From contig NZ_QVNQ01000001.1 in the NCBI RefSeq assembly GCF_003432485.1, positions 124,001 through 188,000 of the forward strand: a stretch of 64,000 nucleotides of DNA. The letters are read 5' to 3'. The translations under genes and the position numbers were made by a program. Position 1 is the first letter of the stretch; each line of letters begins with the position of its first letter. The DNA comes from Actinomadura spongiicola. Its GTDB lineage: Bacteria > Actinomycetota > Actinomycetes > Streptosporangiales > Streptosporangiaceae. Shown in pieces: positions 25,678 through 34,637 of the stretch. Below the pieces are notes generated by a model, which was given only the letters and a program-made list of their open reading frames with translations, did no database searches and was not told the DNA's origin.

Positions 25678-25897
25678 ACCACCTCCGCTGTTGCACGTGC
25701 TCAGCCTCTCCTAATCCGAGCCTCCGCGAGAGGGGAACCGCTGAGATCGCCCGGGCGCCCGGGCGGCCGACCGAGGGCGAAATCATTACATTACGGAGCG
25801 TAGTTCTCAAAGCGTACGGGACTGCCCACGCGACGACACGCCCGCGTCACAGGGGACTTGGCGAACTGTCTGGCTCACGGGCCGTTCCCGAGATAGT

Positions 25898-26242
25898 GTG
25901 CCGGACGTGGAGCTAAACGTTTCGACCGCGTCTCAGGAGGGTCACGCCGTCGTCACGGCGACCGGTGAGCTCGACCTCTACACCGCGCCCAGGCTGCAGG
26001 CGGCCCTCGCGGGGCTGCTGCGCGAGCAGATCGACCGCATCACGGTCGATCTCAGCGGCGTCGAGTTCTGCGACTCGACCGGCATGAACGTGCTGCTCGC
26101 CGCCATGAAGCGACTCAAGGAACAGGGCGGCTCGCTCGACCTCGCCGCCCCGCGCCCGGCCGTGCGACGCATCCTGCAGGTCACCGGGCTCGACACCGTC
26201 TTCACCGTGAACGACGCCGTGCCCGCCCTGGACGCGGGCTGA
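25898..26242 (+). CDS. STAS-domain anti-sigma factor antagonist
   Basis: A 114-residue STAS protein: ATGELDLYTAPRLQAAL, then ITVDLSGVEFCDSTGMNVLLAA with the serine in DST, and IDTVFTV-like end. This is the RsbV/BldG-type family that binds RsbW-like kinases. It differs from the STAS protein at 3.3 kb and has no kinase gene beside it. GTG 25898 begins the frame; GTG 25907 is equally plausible and matches the usual MELNV start of the family. A hairpin follows the gene. Confidence 0.88.
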   Translation: MPDVELNVSTASQEGHAVVTATGELDLYTAPRLQAALAGLLREQIDRITVDLSGVEFCDSTGMNVLLAAMKRLKEQGGSLDLAAPRPAVRRILQVTGLDTVFTVNDAVPALDAG

Positions 26243-26281
26243 CCCTCCGCCAGAACCACCGACCCATCCCGCCGACCAGTG

Positions 26282-26303
26282 CCCCCGGAGTGAACGCCGG
26301 GGG
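26282..26303 (+). terminator. stem-loop after STAS gene
   Basis: A 7-bp perfect stem (CCCCCGG with CCGGGGG) and an 8-nt loop, 40 bp after the STAS gene stop, in the gap before the glycosyltransferase operon. Confidence 0.5.
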
Positions 26304-26390
26304 ACGTCGACCATTCGCGCGGGTGACGGGATCGATCGATCCAGACCGCACCGGCCCGCCGCACCGCCGTCCCGGACTACGATCGCCGAT

Positions 26391-27143
26391 ATGCAGGACG
26401 TAGCGGTGATCATCCCGGCCAAGGACGAAGCCGACCGCATCGCGGCCACGGTCAAGGCCGCCTCCGAGCTTCCCGGCGCCGACCTCGTCGTCGTCGTCGA
26501 CGACGGCTCGTCCGACGGCACGGGACGCGTCGCCCGCGAGGCCGGCGCCCGGGTCGTCCGGCACAGCCGCAACCGGGGCAAGGGCGCCGCGATGGAGACC
26601 GGCGCCGAAGCCGTCCGGCTCCTCGACGACGGCCGCGACCGACCCCGCCACCTGCTGTTCCTGGACGCCGATCTCGCCGACACCGCCCGGGAGGCGGCGC
26701 CGCTCACCGAACCCGTCCGATCCGGCGACGCCGACATGACGATCGCCGTGTTCACCACCACCGTGAAACTCGGCGGGCACGGGTTCGTCGTCCGGCTGTC
26801 CCGCGACGGGATCCGCCGCGCCACCGGCTGGGAGGCGACCGCGCCGCTCAACGGGCAACGCTGCCTGACCCGCGCCGCGTTCGACGCCGCGCTGCCCCTC
26901 GCCGCCGGGTTCGGCGTCGAGACCGCGCTCACCATCGACCTGATCCGCCAGGGCTTCCGCGTGACGGAGGTCGAGGTGCCGCTCGCGCACCGCGCGACCG
27001 GCACCGACTGGCGCTCCCAACTGCATCGCGCCCGGCAGTTCCGGGACGTCGCGCGAGCGCTCGCCGTCCGCGAGCCCGCGGCGGCCCGGCTGACCCGGCG
27101 GGTGGCCCGCCGTCTCGACGGCCCGCGCGGCAGCCGCCCGTGA
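26391..27143 (+). CDS. family 2 glycosyltransferase (polyprenol-phosphate sugar synthase-like)
   Basis: A 250-residue soluble GT-A enzyme: VAVIIPAKDEADRIAATV, the nucleotide-binding VVVVDDGSSDGTG, a HLLFLDADLAD with the metal-binding DxD, and LNGQRCLTRAAFDAA in place of the QxxRW-type region. The layout is like dolichol/polyprenol-phosphate mannose or glucose synthases and GpgS-type enzymes. Without a C-terminal membrane part it probably works at the inner face of the membrane. The stop overlaps the GTG of a GT-C mannosyltransferase gene (GTGA), so together they may make and use a lipid-linked sugar. Confidence 0.8.
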   Translation: MQDVAVIIPAKDEADRIAATVKAASELPGADLVVVVDDGSSDGTGRVAREAGARVVRHSRNRGKGAAMETGAEAVRLLDDGRDRPRHLLFLDADLADTAREAAPLTEPVRSGDADMTIAVFTTTVKLGGHGFVVRLSRDGIRRATGWEATAPLNGQRCLTRAAFDAALPLAAGFGVETALTIDLIRQGFRVTEVEVPLAHRATGTDWRSQLHRARQFRDVARALAVREPAAARLTRRVARRLDGPRGSRP

Positions 27144-28666
27144 CCCGACTCGGAAGGGTCGGGCTGTGCTGCATCGGGTTCAGCCTGGCGTGTTTCTTCG
27201 TCACCGCGTTTCTCGGCCCGTCGGTGTTCCAGCCCGTGCTGGAGGGACGTTCCGGCGAGCCGCCGTTCTCGCTGCGCGTCGACCCGTCGCCCTACCTGGT
27301 GATCGGGCTCGTCGTCGCGGGCGTCGTCGCGGGCTCGACCGGGCTCGGGCTGTGCTTCGTCGCCGTCCGGAGGGGCTGGCGCGTAGCGGCGCGGCCGCTG
27401 GTGATCGCCGGGCTGCTGGCGGCGGTCGCGTTCATGGCGATGCCGCCGGTCGGGTCCACCGACCATCTCAACTACGCGTCGTACGGGCGGATGGCGGCGA
27501 CCGGCCACGACCCGTACGCCACCCGCGCCGTCGACCTGCCGCAGGACCCGGTCGCCGGGGCGCCCGAGGAATGGCGCACCACACCGTCCGTGTACGGACC
27601 GATCGCGACGGGCGAGCAGGCGTTCGCCGCGTGGATCGGCAGCGGATCGGTGCGGCTGACCGTGTTCGTCCTGTCCGTCATCAACACGCTCGCGTTCGTG
27701 GTCACGGCGCTGATCCTGTACCGGACGTCGAAGAACGAGGAACGGCGGCTCCGCACCGCGCTGCTGTGGACGTGCAACCCGCTGGTGCTGTTCCACCTGG
27801 TCGCGGGCGCGCACAATGACGTCATCGCCGTCGCGCCGATGGTCGCGGCGCTCGCCGTGTTCGGGGGACGCGTCCACCCCGGCTGGCTGCGGGCGCTCGG
27901 CGCGGGCGCCCTCGCCGGAGCCGGCGCGGCGATCAAGGCGCCCGCCGCGCTCGTCGGCGGTGGCCCCGCGTGGACGCTGCTCCGCGAAGCGTGGACCGAG
28001 CGCCGCTGGCGGTCGGTCGGCGGTCTCGCCGCGCTGTTCGGCGGCGCCGGGGCCGTCACGGTGATCGCCTACGCGCTCGCCGGGCCGCACGCCCTCGACC
28101 GGGTGCGGGAGGCGAGCGACATGGTCTCGTTCGCCACGCCCTGGCATCTCCTCGACGAGGCCCTCGGCCGCGGCTCGCAGCGCACCATCATCAAGACCGG
28201 CGCGCTGCTGCTCGGGCTGGTGCTGTTCGCGCTGCTCGTCCGCGTCCTGCCCGCGCACGGCGGGGACGGGACCGGCCCGCCGGGCGGGCCGGTGTCCCGG
28301 GACGAGGAGAACCGGCGGGTCGCCGCCGCGTTCATCCTCGCCTGGCTCCTCGCCGCGCCCTACGCGCTGCCCTGGTACGACGGGTTCGGCTGGGCGGTAC
28401 TGGCCCTGCTGCCCTGGACGCGGGTCGACTGGATCCTGCTCGCCCACACCACGGCCCTCAGCCTCGCCTACCTCCCGGCCCGCGCGCCCGCCCGCATCAG
28501 ACTGCCCGACGACCTGTCGTGGCTGTTCACCTTTGTTCGGCCGACCGTGGTTCCCTGGACCCTGCTGCTGATTCTCGTGGCGCTGGTGGTTCAGAGTCTT
28601 CGTTCCACAGGTCGATCTCAAGCGCCCGGACACCCGCGGCGAGCATCAGCGGAGTCGCCAGGCTGA
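27140..28666 (+). CDS. GT-C polyprenol-phosphate-mannose-dependent mannosyltransferase-like protein
   Basis: A 508-residue integral membrane protein with about twelve hydrophobic helices. The first extracytoplasmic loop contains PPVGSTDHLNYASYGRMAATGHDPY with an acidic catalytic-type residue, typical of MptA/MptB alpha-mannosyltransferases of the GT-C fold. A cytoplasmic low-complexity loop (about 372-393) precedes the last helices. It starts at GTG 27140 in a GTGA overlap with the GT2 gene. Its 3' end runs 140 bp into the convergent membrane-protein gene, so the last 46 codons are antisense to the other gene's tail. Role in mannan or lipoglycan assembly is inferred from family and neighbours. 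Confidence 0.78.
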   Translation: MTRLGRVGLCCIGFSLACFFVTAFLGPSVFQPVLEGRSGEPPFSLRVDPSPYLVIGLVVAGVVAGSTGLGLCFVAVRRGWRVAARPLVIAGLLAAVAFMAMPPVGSTDHLNYASYGRMAATGHDPYATRAVDLPQDPVAGAPEEWRTTPSVYGPIATGEQAFAAWIGSGSVRLTVFVLSVINTLAFVVTALILYRTSKNEERRLRTALLWTCNPLVLFHLVAGAHNDVIAVAPMVAALAVFGGRVHPGWLRALGAGALAGAGAAIKAPAALVGGGPAWTLLREAWTERRWRSVGGLAALFGGAGAVTVIAYALAGPHALDRVREASDMVSFATPWHLLDEALGRGSQRTIIKTGALLLGLVLFALLVRVLPAHGGDGTGPPGGPVSRDEENRRVAAAFILAWLLAAPYALPWYDGFGWAVLALLPWTRVDWILLAHTTALSLAYLPARAPARIRLPDDLSWLFTFVRPTVVPWTLLLILVALVVQSLRSTGRSQAPGHPRRASAESPG

Positions 28667-30779
28667 ACGACACCGACAGGATCACCGTGCCGGAGTCGTT
28701 CACCAGAGTCCCGATGACACCGACCGTCAGCGCGCACAGCAGCGCCGGGCGCATCGTCACGCTGTGCTCGTACGCCCGCTGCAACAGCGACACCCGCCAC
28801 CGGGTCGGACGCGCCAGCACGAAGAACAGGAACGCGATCGCGGCGGCGAGCGGCAGCGTCAGATGCCAGTAGCCGACGCTGTTCAGCATGGCGTCGAACT
28901 TGCGGCCGATGACGCCCCACGCGTCGCCGTCCATGACGTCCAGCCAGAAGCGGCCGAGATGCGTCGGGTTGTCGCTCTTGGAGTTCAGGTACGAGATGAA
29001 CAGCACCAGGACCGCCCCGGCCACGCAGAACAGCCCGAGCCGCAGCGGCGACACCCGCTGCCCCGTGACCATCAGGGCGAGCACCGCGAACGCGGGGACC
29101 ATCGCCAGCACACCGCCGAAGTCGCTGCCCCACGCCGGGAGCCCGTCCACGGCGACCGCGAACGCGCCGATCGCCACGACGATCCCGAGCGCGAGCCTTC
29201 TGCGTCCCGCGCGCAGCGGATACTCCGTCAGCCACGCCGCCGTCAGGATCGCCGCGACGGCGAACAGCGAGAACGCCTGGTTGCCGAAGCCGTAGAACCG
29301 TCCCGCGACGAGGGCCGTGTACCCCATCAGCGTGTTCATCTGGAGGTGCGACCCGGTCATCACGTCCACCGCGAGGACCACCGCCGTCACCAGCGTGATC
29401 ACCAGGCCGGGCGCGAACGCGGAACGCCGCCACGGCCCGGCCAGCGCCACCCCCGTCAGCAGCCCGGCGAACCCCAGCACCGTGCAGATCAGGATGGGCG
29501 TCGCGTTGCCCGCCCGCCACCACGGCAGCAGCCCGGCGAGGAACGACGCCCCGGGCGCCGCGCCGCCGAGCAGCGCTATCACCCGGGTGCCGCCGAGGAT
29601 CCGCGCCCGGGAACTGCGGTCGTCGCCGAGCCGCCGCAACGCCAGCGCCGCGATCCCGTACAGGACGAGCTGCGCCGCGAACAGCACCCAGTAGAACGAC
29701 GTCTGGACGCTGCGGATCGCCTGCGCCGCGACGTTCTCGTCCTCCAGCGCCTCGACCCGCTCCTGCGTCGACGCCTTCGACGGCTGCGGCCCCCACACCG
29801 ACCCGACGGCCGCCTCCGGCTGCTTCAACCCCAGCAGGTTCAGCGTCGTCGCGGTGAGGTCGGTGAGCGTGACGAGACCGTCCTGGCGGGTGGCGCCGGA
29901 CGTCATGTACCCGGGCCCGTACCGGCGCGCGCCGTCGCCGGTCTTGCTCAGCGCGAGCGCGACCCTCAGATGCGGGTCGGGGCCGACGTCGGACAGCCCG
30001 GCGAGCAGCACCGTCGTCCCGTCCGGGACACCGGCCATGGCCTGGGCGACCCGGCGGTCCGCGGCGGCAGCTGCGGCGGCCCGCTTGCGCGGCGACAGCA
30101 GGATCTGGTCGCCCTCCGCGTCGACGCCCGCGTCGATGTAGGCGCGGAACAGGTCGTCAACGTCCACGGCGGTGAGGGGGCAGCGCGCCCAGTCGGCGGC
30201 GGACACCTGGTCGGGCGCCGCGACGTAACGGTCGACGCGCCCGCCGCCGTCACCGGCGCCGAACACCGCGCCGGGCCCGACCGCCATCGTGCAGCCGCCC
30301 GCCGCCTTCACGGCGTCGCCGAGCAGCCCGATCCGGGCGTGGTAGTTCGTGTCGGCGTTGTCGCTCTTCATCGCGGGCCAGCCGGGCGCGACGGCGCCGT
30401 CCCGCGGCGGCGGGCCGGTGGGGGAGCGCTCGCCGGGCAGGATCGGCGCGGCGGGAAGCGCGCAGTTCGCGTGCTGGAGCCGGGACCGCTGCCCCGCCGA
30501 CACCGTCAGCCAGCCGTCCGTCGGGCAGGTGTTGGTCCGCGTCGTCCGGACGCTGAGAGCCGCGGCGGAGCCGTCCTTCGTCAACCCCCACAGCGCGGGC
30601 GTCGTCGTCCGGTCGATGTCGCTCCACATCAACCCGGGAACCCCGACGATCACGACCCGGCCGCTGATCGGGGCCGCCGTCTCCGCCTCGGCCCGGCCCG
30701 ACGGCACGAGCAGCAACGCCATGAGCGCGGTGCCCAAGATGGCGAGAAACGCACCGATCCCGGCCCCCCGCGAAGTCAT
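28527..30779 (-). CDS. membrane protein with alkaline-phosphatase-like extracytoplasmic domain
   Basis: About 750 residues. A signal/anchor helix (about 8-27) is followed by a large extracytoplasmic domain (about 30-370) beginning VVIVGVPGLMWSDIDRTTTPALWGL, a pattern of the alkaline phosphatase/phosphoglycerate mutase superfamily, with TNTCPTDGWLTVSAGQRS where a nucleophile could lie. Nine or so hydrophobic helices follow (about 372-720). The C-terminal tail is charged. The frame extends far upstream in another gene's antisense, so I take ATG 30779. It lies inside a mannosyltransferase cluster on the opposite strand, suggesting a cell-envelope role such as trimming or adding phosphate groups, but this is not shown. 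Confidence 0.72.
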   Translation of the reverse strand: MTSRGAGIGAFLAILGTALMALLLVPSGRAEAETAAPISGRVVIVGVPGLMWSDIDRTTTPALWGLTKDGSAAALSVRTTRTNTCPTDGWLTVSAGQRSRLQHANCALPAAPILPGERSPTGPPPRDGAVAPGWPAMKSDNADTNYHARIGLLGDAVKAAGGCTMAVGPGAVFGAGDGGGRVDRYVAAPDQVSAADWARCPLTAVDVDDLFRAYIDAGVDAEGDQILLSPRKRAAAAAAADRRVAQAMAGVPDGTTVLLAGLSDVGPDPHLRVALALSKTGDGARRYGPGYMTSGATRQDGLVTLTDLTATTLNLLGLKQPEAAVGSVWGPQPSKASTQERVEALEDENVAAQAIRSVQTSFYWVLFAAQLVLYGIAALALRRLGDDRSSRARILGGTRVIALLGGAAPGASFLAGLLPWWRAGNATPILICTVLGFAGLLTGVALAGPWRRSAFAPGLVITLVTAVVLAVDVMTGSHLQMNTLMGYTALVAGRFYGFGNQAFSLFAVAAILTAAWLTEYPLRAGRRRLALGIVVAIGAFAVAVDGLPAWGSDFGGVLAMVPAFAVLALMVTGQRVSPLRLGLFCVAGAVLVLFISYLNSKSDNPTHLGRFWLDVMDGDAWGVIGRKFDAMLNSVGYWHLTLPLAAAIAFLFFVLARPTRWRVSLLQRAYEHSVTMRPALLCALTVGVIGTLVNDSGTVILSVSFSLATPLMLAAGVRALEIDLWNEDSEPPAPRESAAGSREPRSAEQR

Positions 30780-30833
30780 GGCGCTCAGGGTACAAGAGGG
30801 CGATGACCGCGAAGGGGCCTTATCCTGCGGGCT

Positions 30834-32135
30834 GTGGACGAACCCAGGCAGCGGGCGGGCGGGCGGCGGTGGACGGTCGTCGATCTGCTGATCGTCCTCG
30901 CGGGCGTCACCGTCGCCGTGGTCGCGGTCTCCCCCATCGTCACCCGCTGGCTCGGCAACGAACCCGACCAGCGGCTCGTCGACCTGGAGGTCTACCGCGA
31001 CGGCGGCGCCGCCATCCTGCGCGGGGCGCCGCTGTACGAGGTCCTCACCCAGCCGCCGCAGCTGCTGCCGTTCACGTACCCGCCGTTCGCCGCCGTCCTC
31101 GCCGTGCCGTTCACCGTCATCCCGTGGCGGGCCGCGCAACTGGTGTGGACGGGCCTCATCTGCGTCGCGCTCGTCGTCTGCGTCCTGTACGCCTTCCGCG
31201 ACCTCCTCCACCGCGCCGGACGCTGGGCGCCGCTCGCCGCCGGGATCCTCGTCGCGGCGATGGCGTGGCTCGACCCCGTCCGCGACCAGTTCCGCTTCGG
31301 CCAGGTCGGGCTGTTCCTCCTCGCCCTGTGCCTCGCCGACTGCTGCACCCGCACCGCCCGGTGGCCGCGCGGCGCCCTCGTCGGCCTCGCCATCGCGATC
31401 AAGCTGGTGCCGGGCGTCTTCCTGATCTACTTCCTGATCACCGGACGCCGGGACGCCCTGGCGAACGCGCTGTTCACCGCCGGTGCCGCCACCCTCGGGG
31501 CGTTCGCGTTGCTGCCGTCCGACTCGTCCGACTACTGGTTCGGGGCGCTGTTGCAGGGCGGCGACCGGACGGGCGCGGTCGACGGCACCACCAACCAGGC
31601 CGTCCAGGGGATCGTGGCCCGCATCCTGGACGAGGGGCCCGCCCGAACGCTGGTGTGGCTCGGCCTGGCCGCGATCGTCGCGTACTACGGCTTCTCCTGG
31701 GCGCGACGCGCCTCCGACGCCGCCGAACACCAGACCGGAACCGACTCCTCCAGCCTCCTACTCGCGTCCGTCGCGATCGTGGGGCTCCTGTCGGTCGTGC
31801 TCTCACCGGTCGGCTGGATCCACCACCTGGTCTGGATGATCGCCGTGTTCGGCGCCCTCGTGGGCGACGGCCGCGACGTTCGACGGTGCCTGGCCGCCTT
31901 CGGCCTGTGGCTGCTGTTCCTCTTCCCGATCCCCTGGTGGGGGCGGGCGCTGATCGGCCCGGACCACTCCGCCGTCTCCGTCTTCGCAGGACACGTCGTC
32001 CGCGATCTGTTCGGTATCGCCGCGCTCGCGGCGATCGTCCTACTGGGAACGTGGCTGGTCAAACGCCTCGAATCACGGATCGCCGCCGAAGATCCTTCGC
32101 AACGCGAGGTCAGGATGGGTACGCTCACCCCGTGA
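30834..32135 (+). CDS. GT87 (DUF2029) alpha-mannosyltransferase
   Basis: A 433-residue integral membrane protein with about ten helices. The first loop carries QRLVDLEVYRDGGAAILRGAPLY, the acidic-pair pattern of GT87 mannosyltransferases (for example those adding alpha-1,2 mannose in mycobacterial lipoglycans), followed by LPFTYPPFAAVLAVP, also typical. It is likely to use polyprenyl-phosphate mannose on the outer face of the membrane. GTG 30834 starts it. Its stop overlaps the DUF4446 start (GTGA). A shared promoter probably lies in the 54-bp gap divergent from the phosphatase-like gene. Confidence 0.85.
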   Translation: MDEPRQRAGGRRWTVVDLLIVLAGVTVAVVAVSPIVTRWLGNEPDQRLVDLEVYRDGGAAILRGAPLYEVLTQPPQLLPFTYPPFAAVLAVPFTVIPWRAAQLVWTGLICVALVVCVLYAFRDLLHRAGRWAPLAAGILVAAMAWLDPVRDQFRFGQVGLFLLALCLADCCTRTARWPRGALVGLAIAIKLVPGVFLIYFLITGRRDALANALFTAGAATLGAFALLPSDSSDYWFGALLQGGDRTGAVDGTTNQAVQGIVARILDEGPARTLVWLGLAAIVAYYGFSWARRASDAAEHQTGTDSSSLLLASVAIVGLLSVVLSPVGWIHHLVWMIAVFGALVGDGRDVRRCLAAFGLWLLFLFPIPWWGRALIGPDHSAVSVFAGHVVRDLFGIAALAAIVLLGTWLVKRLESRIAAEDPSQREVRMGTLTP

Positions 32136-32590
32136 TGCTTGTCGCGGTGGCCGTCGCGGGCCTGGTCGCCGGGGTTGCGGGGCTGTCCATCGCCGTGGTC
32201 GCGCACAACCGGGTGAACCAGGTCGTCGACGAGTGCGGGGAAATGCTCAGGCGCCAACTCCAGGTCGCCAGTGGCTCGGCGGACGAGCGCGCCATGCGCG
32301 ACCTCGCCATCGTCCACTACGACGCCCTGAAGGAGATGTCCGGGCACCGGTCCTTCTCCCTCGCACTGATCAACGCGGTCGGGGACGGGATCGTCATCAG
32401 CTCCATCAACGGGCGCACCGAGACCCGGACCTACGCCAAGGCCATCCGGGCCGGACAGTCCGTCGAGGTGCTCTCCCCCGAGGAGGACCAGGCCCTGCGC
32501 GCCGCCCGCCTCGGCAAGGGCCCCGTCGTCTCCATGGACGACCCCCTGCCCGACTTCGGCAACGGCCACCGCACCTCCGCCCGCAGCTGA
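32132..32590 (+). CDS. DUF4446 family protein
   Basis: A 152-residue protein with one N-terminal membrane helix (about 2-24) and a soluble domain: LAIVHYDALKEMSGHRSFSLALINAVGDGIVISSINGRTETRTYAKAI pattern, which is the DUF4446 signature. Function unknown. The GTG at 32132 lies within the stop of the GT87 gene; ATG 32135 is the next codon and may be the true start. Orthologues are commonly found beside pheA and serS in actinomycetes, as here. Confidence 0.85.
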   Translation: MMLVAVAVAGLVAGVAGLSIAVVAHNRVNQVVDECGEMLRRQLQVASGSADERAMRDLAIVHYDALKEMSGHRSFSLALINAVGDGIVISSINGRTETRTYAKAIRAGQSVEVLSPEEDQALRAARLGKGPVVSMDDPLPDFGNGHRTSARS

Positions 32591-32650
32591 GGCCCCTCCC
32601 GGGACAGTAGACTCGAAGTCACACCAGTGACCCATGCCCCGGGAGACCCC

Positions 32651-33589
32651 GTGACCGCAGACGACAGGCCGCATCGCTATGCCTACCTGGGTCCGCGGGG
32701 CACGTTCACCGAGGCCGCGCTGCTGACCCTGCCGGGCGCCGCGGAGGCCGAACACCTCCCGCTCGCGACCGTCCCCGCCGTCCTGGAGGCGCTCCGCCTC
32801 GGCGAGGCCGACACCGCCGTCGTCGCCCTGGAGAACTCCGTCGAAGGCTCCGTCCCCACCACCCTCGACGAACTCGCCACCGGCGAACCCCTCCACATCG
32901 TCGGCGAGATCCACCTGCCGGTCTCGTTCGCGCTGCTCGTCCGTCCCGGCACCACGCTCGCCGACATCAAGACCGTCGCGTCCCACCCCATCGCGCAGCC
33001 CCAGTGCCGCCACTGGCTCCTCGGCAACGTCCCCGACGCCGAATGGCGCGCCGCCACGTCCAACGCCGAGGCCGCCCAGCACGTCGCCGACGGCCACTAC
33101 GACGCCGCCCTCGCGGGCTCGTTCGCCGCGGCCCGCTACGGCCTGACCGTCCTCGCCGACGACATCCACGACGTCGCCGACGCCGTCACCCGCTTCGTCG
33201 TCCTGCACCGCCCCTGCCCGCCGCCCACCCCCACCGGCATGGACCGGACGACCATCGTCGCCTTCATCGGCGAAGACCACCCGGGCGCCCTCCTGGAGAT
33301 CCTCACCGAGTTCTCCGTCCGCGGCATCAACCTCACCCTCATCCAGTCCCGCCCCACCGGCGCCGGACTCGGCTCCTACCTCTTCTGGATGGACTTCGAG
33401 GGCCACGTCGCCGACGCCCGCGTCGCCGAGGCCCTGATGGCCCTGCGCCGCATCTGCGCCGACGTCCGCTTCGTCGGCTCCTACCCCCGCGCCGACCGCG
33501 TCCGCCCCGAAATCCGCCGCGGCACCCACGACAACGACTTCACCGAAGCCGCCGCCTGGCTCCACTCAATCCGAACCGGACTGCGTTAA
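32651..33589 (+). CDS. pheA: prephenate dehydratase
   Basis: A 312-residue enzyme of phenylalanine synthesis. The PDT domain (about 8-190) starts YAYLGPRGTFTEAAL and includes ALENSVEGSVPTTLDEL and the catalytic-loop motif VTRFVVL. A C-terminal ACT domain (about 205-285: TIVAFIGEDHPGALLEILTEFSVRGINLTLIQSRP) provides feedback control by phenylalanine; the family's ESRP appears as QSRP. The frame starts at GTG 32627, but GTG 32651 has GGGAGA four bases upstream and fits the family start, so I prefer it. It follows the DUF4446 gene by 60 bp. Confidence 0.92.
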   Translation: MTADDRPHRYAYLGPRGTFTEAALLTLPGAAEAEHLPLATVPAVLEALRLGEADTAVVALENSVEGSVPTTLDELATGEPLHIVGEIHLPVSFALLVRPGTTLADIKTVASHPIAQPQCRHWLLGNVPDAEWRAATSNAEAAQHVADGHYDAALAGSFAAARYGLTVLADDIHDVADAVTRFVVLHRPCPPPTPTGMDRTTIVAFIGEDHPGALLEILTEFSVRGINLTLIQSRPTGAGLGSYLFWMDFEGHVADARVAEALMALRRICADVRFVGSYPRADRVRPEIRRGTHDNDFTEAAAWLHSIRTGLR

Positions 33590-33600
33590 CGACCGCACCA

Positions 33601-33756
33601 CCCCGCACAGCAACCCCAACCGTTGCGATCACGTTCGAATCCAGGTTCAAGCGAAGCGAGAACCTGATCGCGCAGCGAGCCGCAGCGATGCCAGCGATCG
33701 CACGCAGTTCACGACGATGGAGGCCCTCTAGGGCCGAAGGAGAAGTGCACTGCAAT
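33601..33756 (+). repeat. dispersed intergenic repeat, copy A (single unit)
   Basis: One unit of the window's dispersed repeat family, filling the gap between pheA and a methyltransferase gene. It reads CCGCACAGCAACCCC, then TTGCGATC, then AGGTTC-AAGCGAAGCGA-GAACCT (a small hairpin), TGATCGCGCAGCGAGCCG, GCGATCGCA and ends in a long hairpin: GCAGTTCAC (33704-33712) against GTGCACTGC (33745-33753) enclosing GGCCC-TCT-AGGGCC-type inner pairing. The same series occurs at 41.2, 50.3 and 55.2-55.7 kb. Confidence 0.85.
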
Positions 33757-33778
33757 GAACACAGCGTAGGGTGCGGGC

Positions 33779-34585
33779 GTGGTCGAGGACTTTGATCTTT
33801 TTGAGCGGGAGTTGTGGGCGGGGCGGGCGCCTGCTTATGAGCGGGGGTTTGCGCGGCTTACGCGGTATATGGTCGGGCCGCTGTTGGATGCCGTGGGCGT
33901 TGGGGACGGCACGCGGTTTCTTGATGTGGGGGCGGGGCCCGGGTTCGTGTCGGCGGAGGCGGTGCGGCGGGGGGCCGTGGTGTCGGCGCTGGACGCTGAA
34001 CCGGGGATGGTGGAGGCCGCGCGGCGGAACGTTGCCGGGTTGGACGTGCGGGTCGCCGTCCTGCCCGAGGTGCCGTTCGCGGACGGGACGTTCGACGCCG
34101 TCGCCGGGAACTTCGTCATCAACCATGTGGGCGCCCCGGACGTGGCCATCGCCGCATTGCGGCGGGTGTTGAGGCCCGGCGGGCGGCTTGCGTTGAGTTG
34201 TTGGGTGATGCCCGGTAGCGGGGCACTCGGCGTCGTCCGGGAGGCGATCGAGCGGGTGGGGGTGCCGTGGCCCGAGGACATCCCCGAGTCGCCGTTCGCG
34301 CGGTACGGCGAGGCGGGGGCGTTCCGGCGGCTGGTGGCGGAGGCCGGGCTCCGTGACGTGGCCGTCCAGGAGGTGACCTGGAGGCACGCCGTCGACCCCG
34401 AGGAGTGGTGGCGGCTCGGCGCGCTGTCCGAGGTCGGCAGCAACGGCGTCATCGTCGGACGGCAGGACGCCCCGACCGTCGCGCGGATCAAGGACGCCTA
34501 CGACGAGATCGTCTCCGGGTACGCGACGGCGGACGGCGCGATCGAGCTTCCGGCGCACGCGCTCCTCGCGAGCGGCGTCCGCTGA
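33779..34585 (+). CDS. class I SAM-dependent methyltransferase
   Basis: A 268-residue enzyme with the SAM-binding motif [19 protein letters not shown] (about 44-61), motif II acidic [15 protein letters not shown], motif post-[20 protein letters not shown] and [14 protein letters not shown]. This is the UbiE/MenG-like methyltransferase 11 family; small-molecule substrate unknown. The start is GTG 33779, 26 bp after the end of the dispersed repeat, so the repeat lies in its 5' leader. Its first 60 codons use more A/T than the rest. It precedes serS on the same strand. Confidence 0.82.
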   Translation: MVEDFDLFERELWAGRAPAYERGFARLTRYMVGPLLDAVGVGDGTRFLDVGAGPGFVSAEAVRRGAVVSALDAEPGMVEAARRNVAGLDVRVAVLPEVPFADGTFDAVAGNFVINHVGAPDVAIAALRRVLRPGGRLALSCWVMPGSGALGVVREAIERVGVPWPEDIPESPFARYGEAGAFRRLVAEAGLRDVAVQEVTWRHAVDPEEWWRLGALSEVGSNGVIVGRQDAPTVARIKDAYDEIVSGYATADGAIELPAHALLASGVR

Positions 34586-34637
34586 ACCGGCGATACTTGC
34601 GCGCGGTCCGGGGGGTTCGGCCGGTAGCCTCGGGTCT

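Noticed and set aside
25913..28633. 906-aa minus-strand ORF
   Set aside because: Shadow of the STAS and glycosyltransferase genes; low-complexity composition.
26391..32590. Secondary-metabolite cluster
   Set aside because: Genes are mannosyltransferases and conserved envelope or housekeeping functions, without PKS, NRPS, terpene or RiPP genes.
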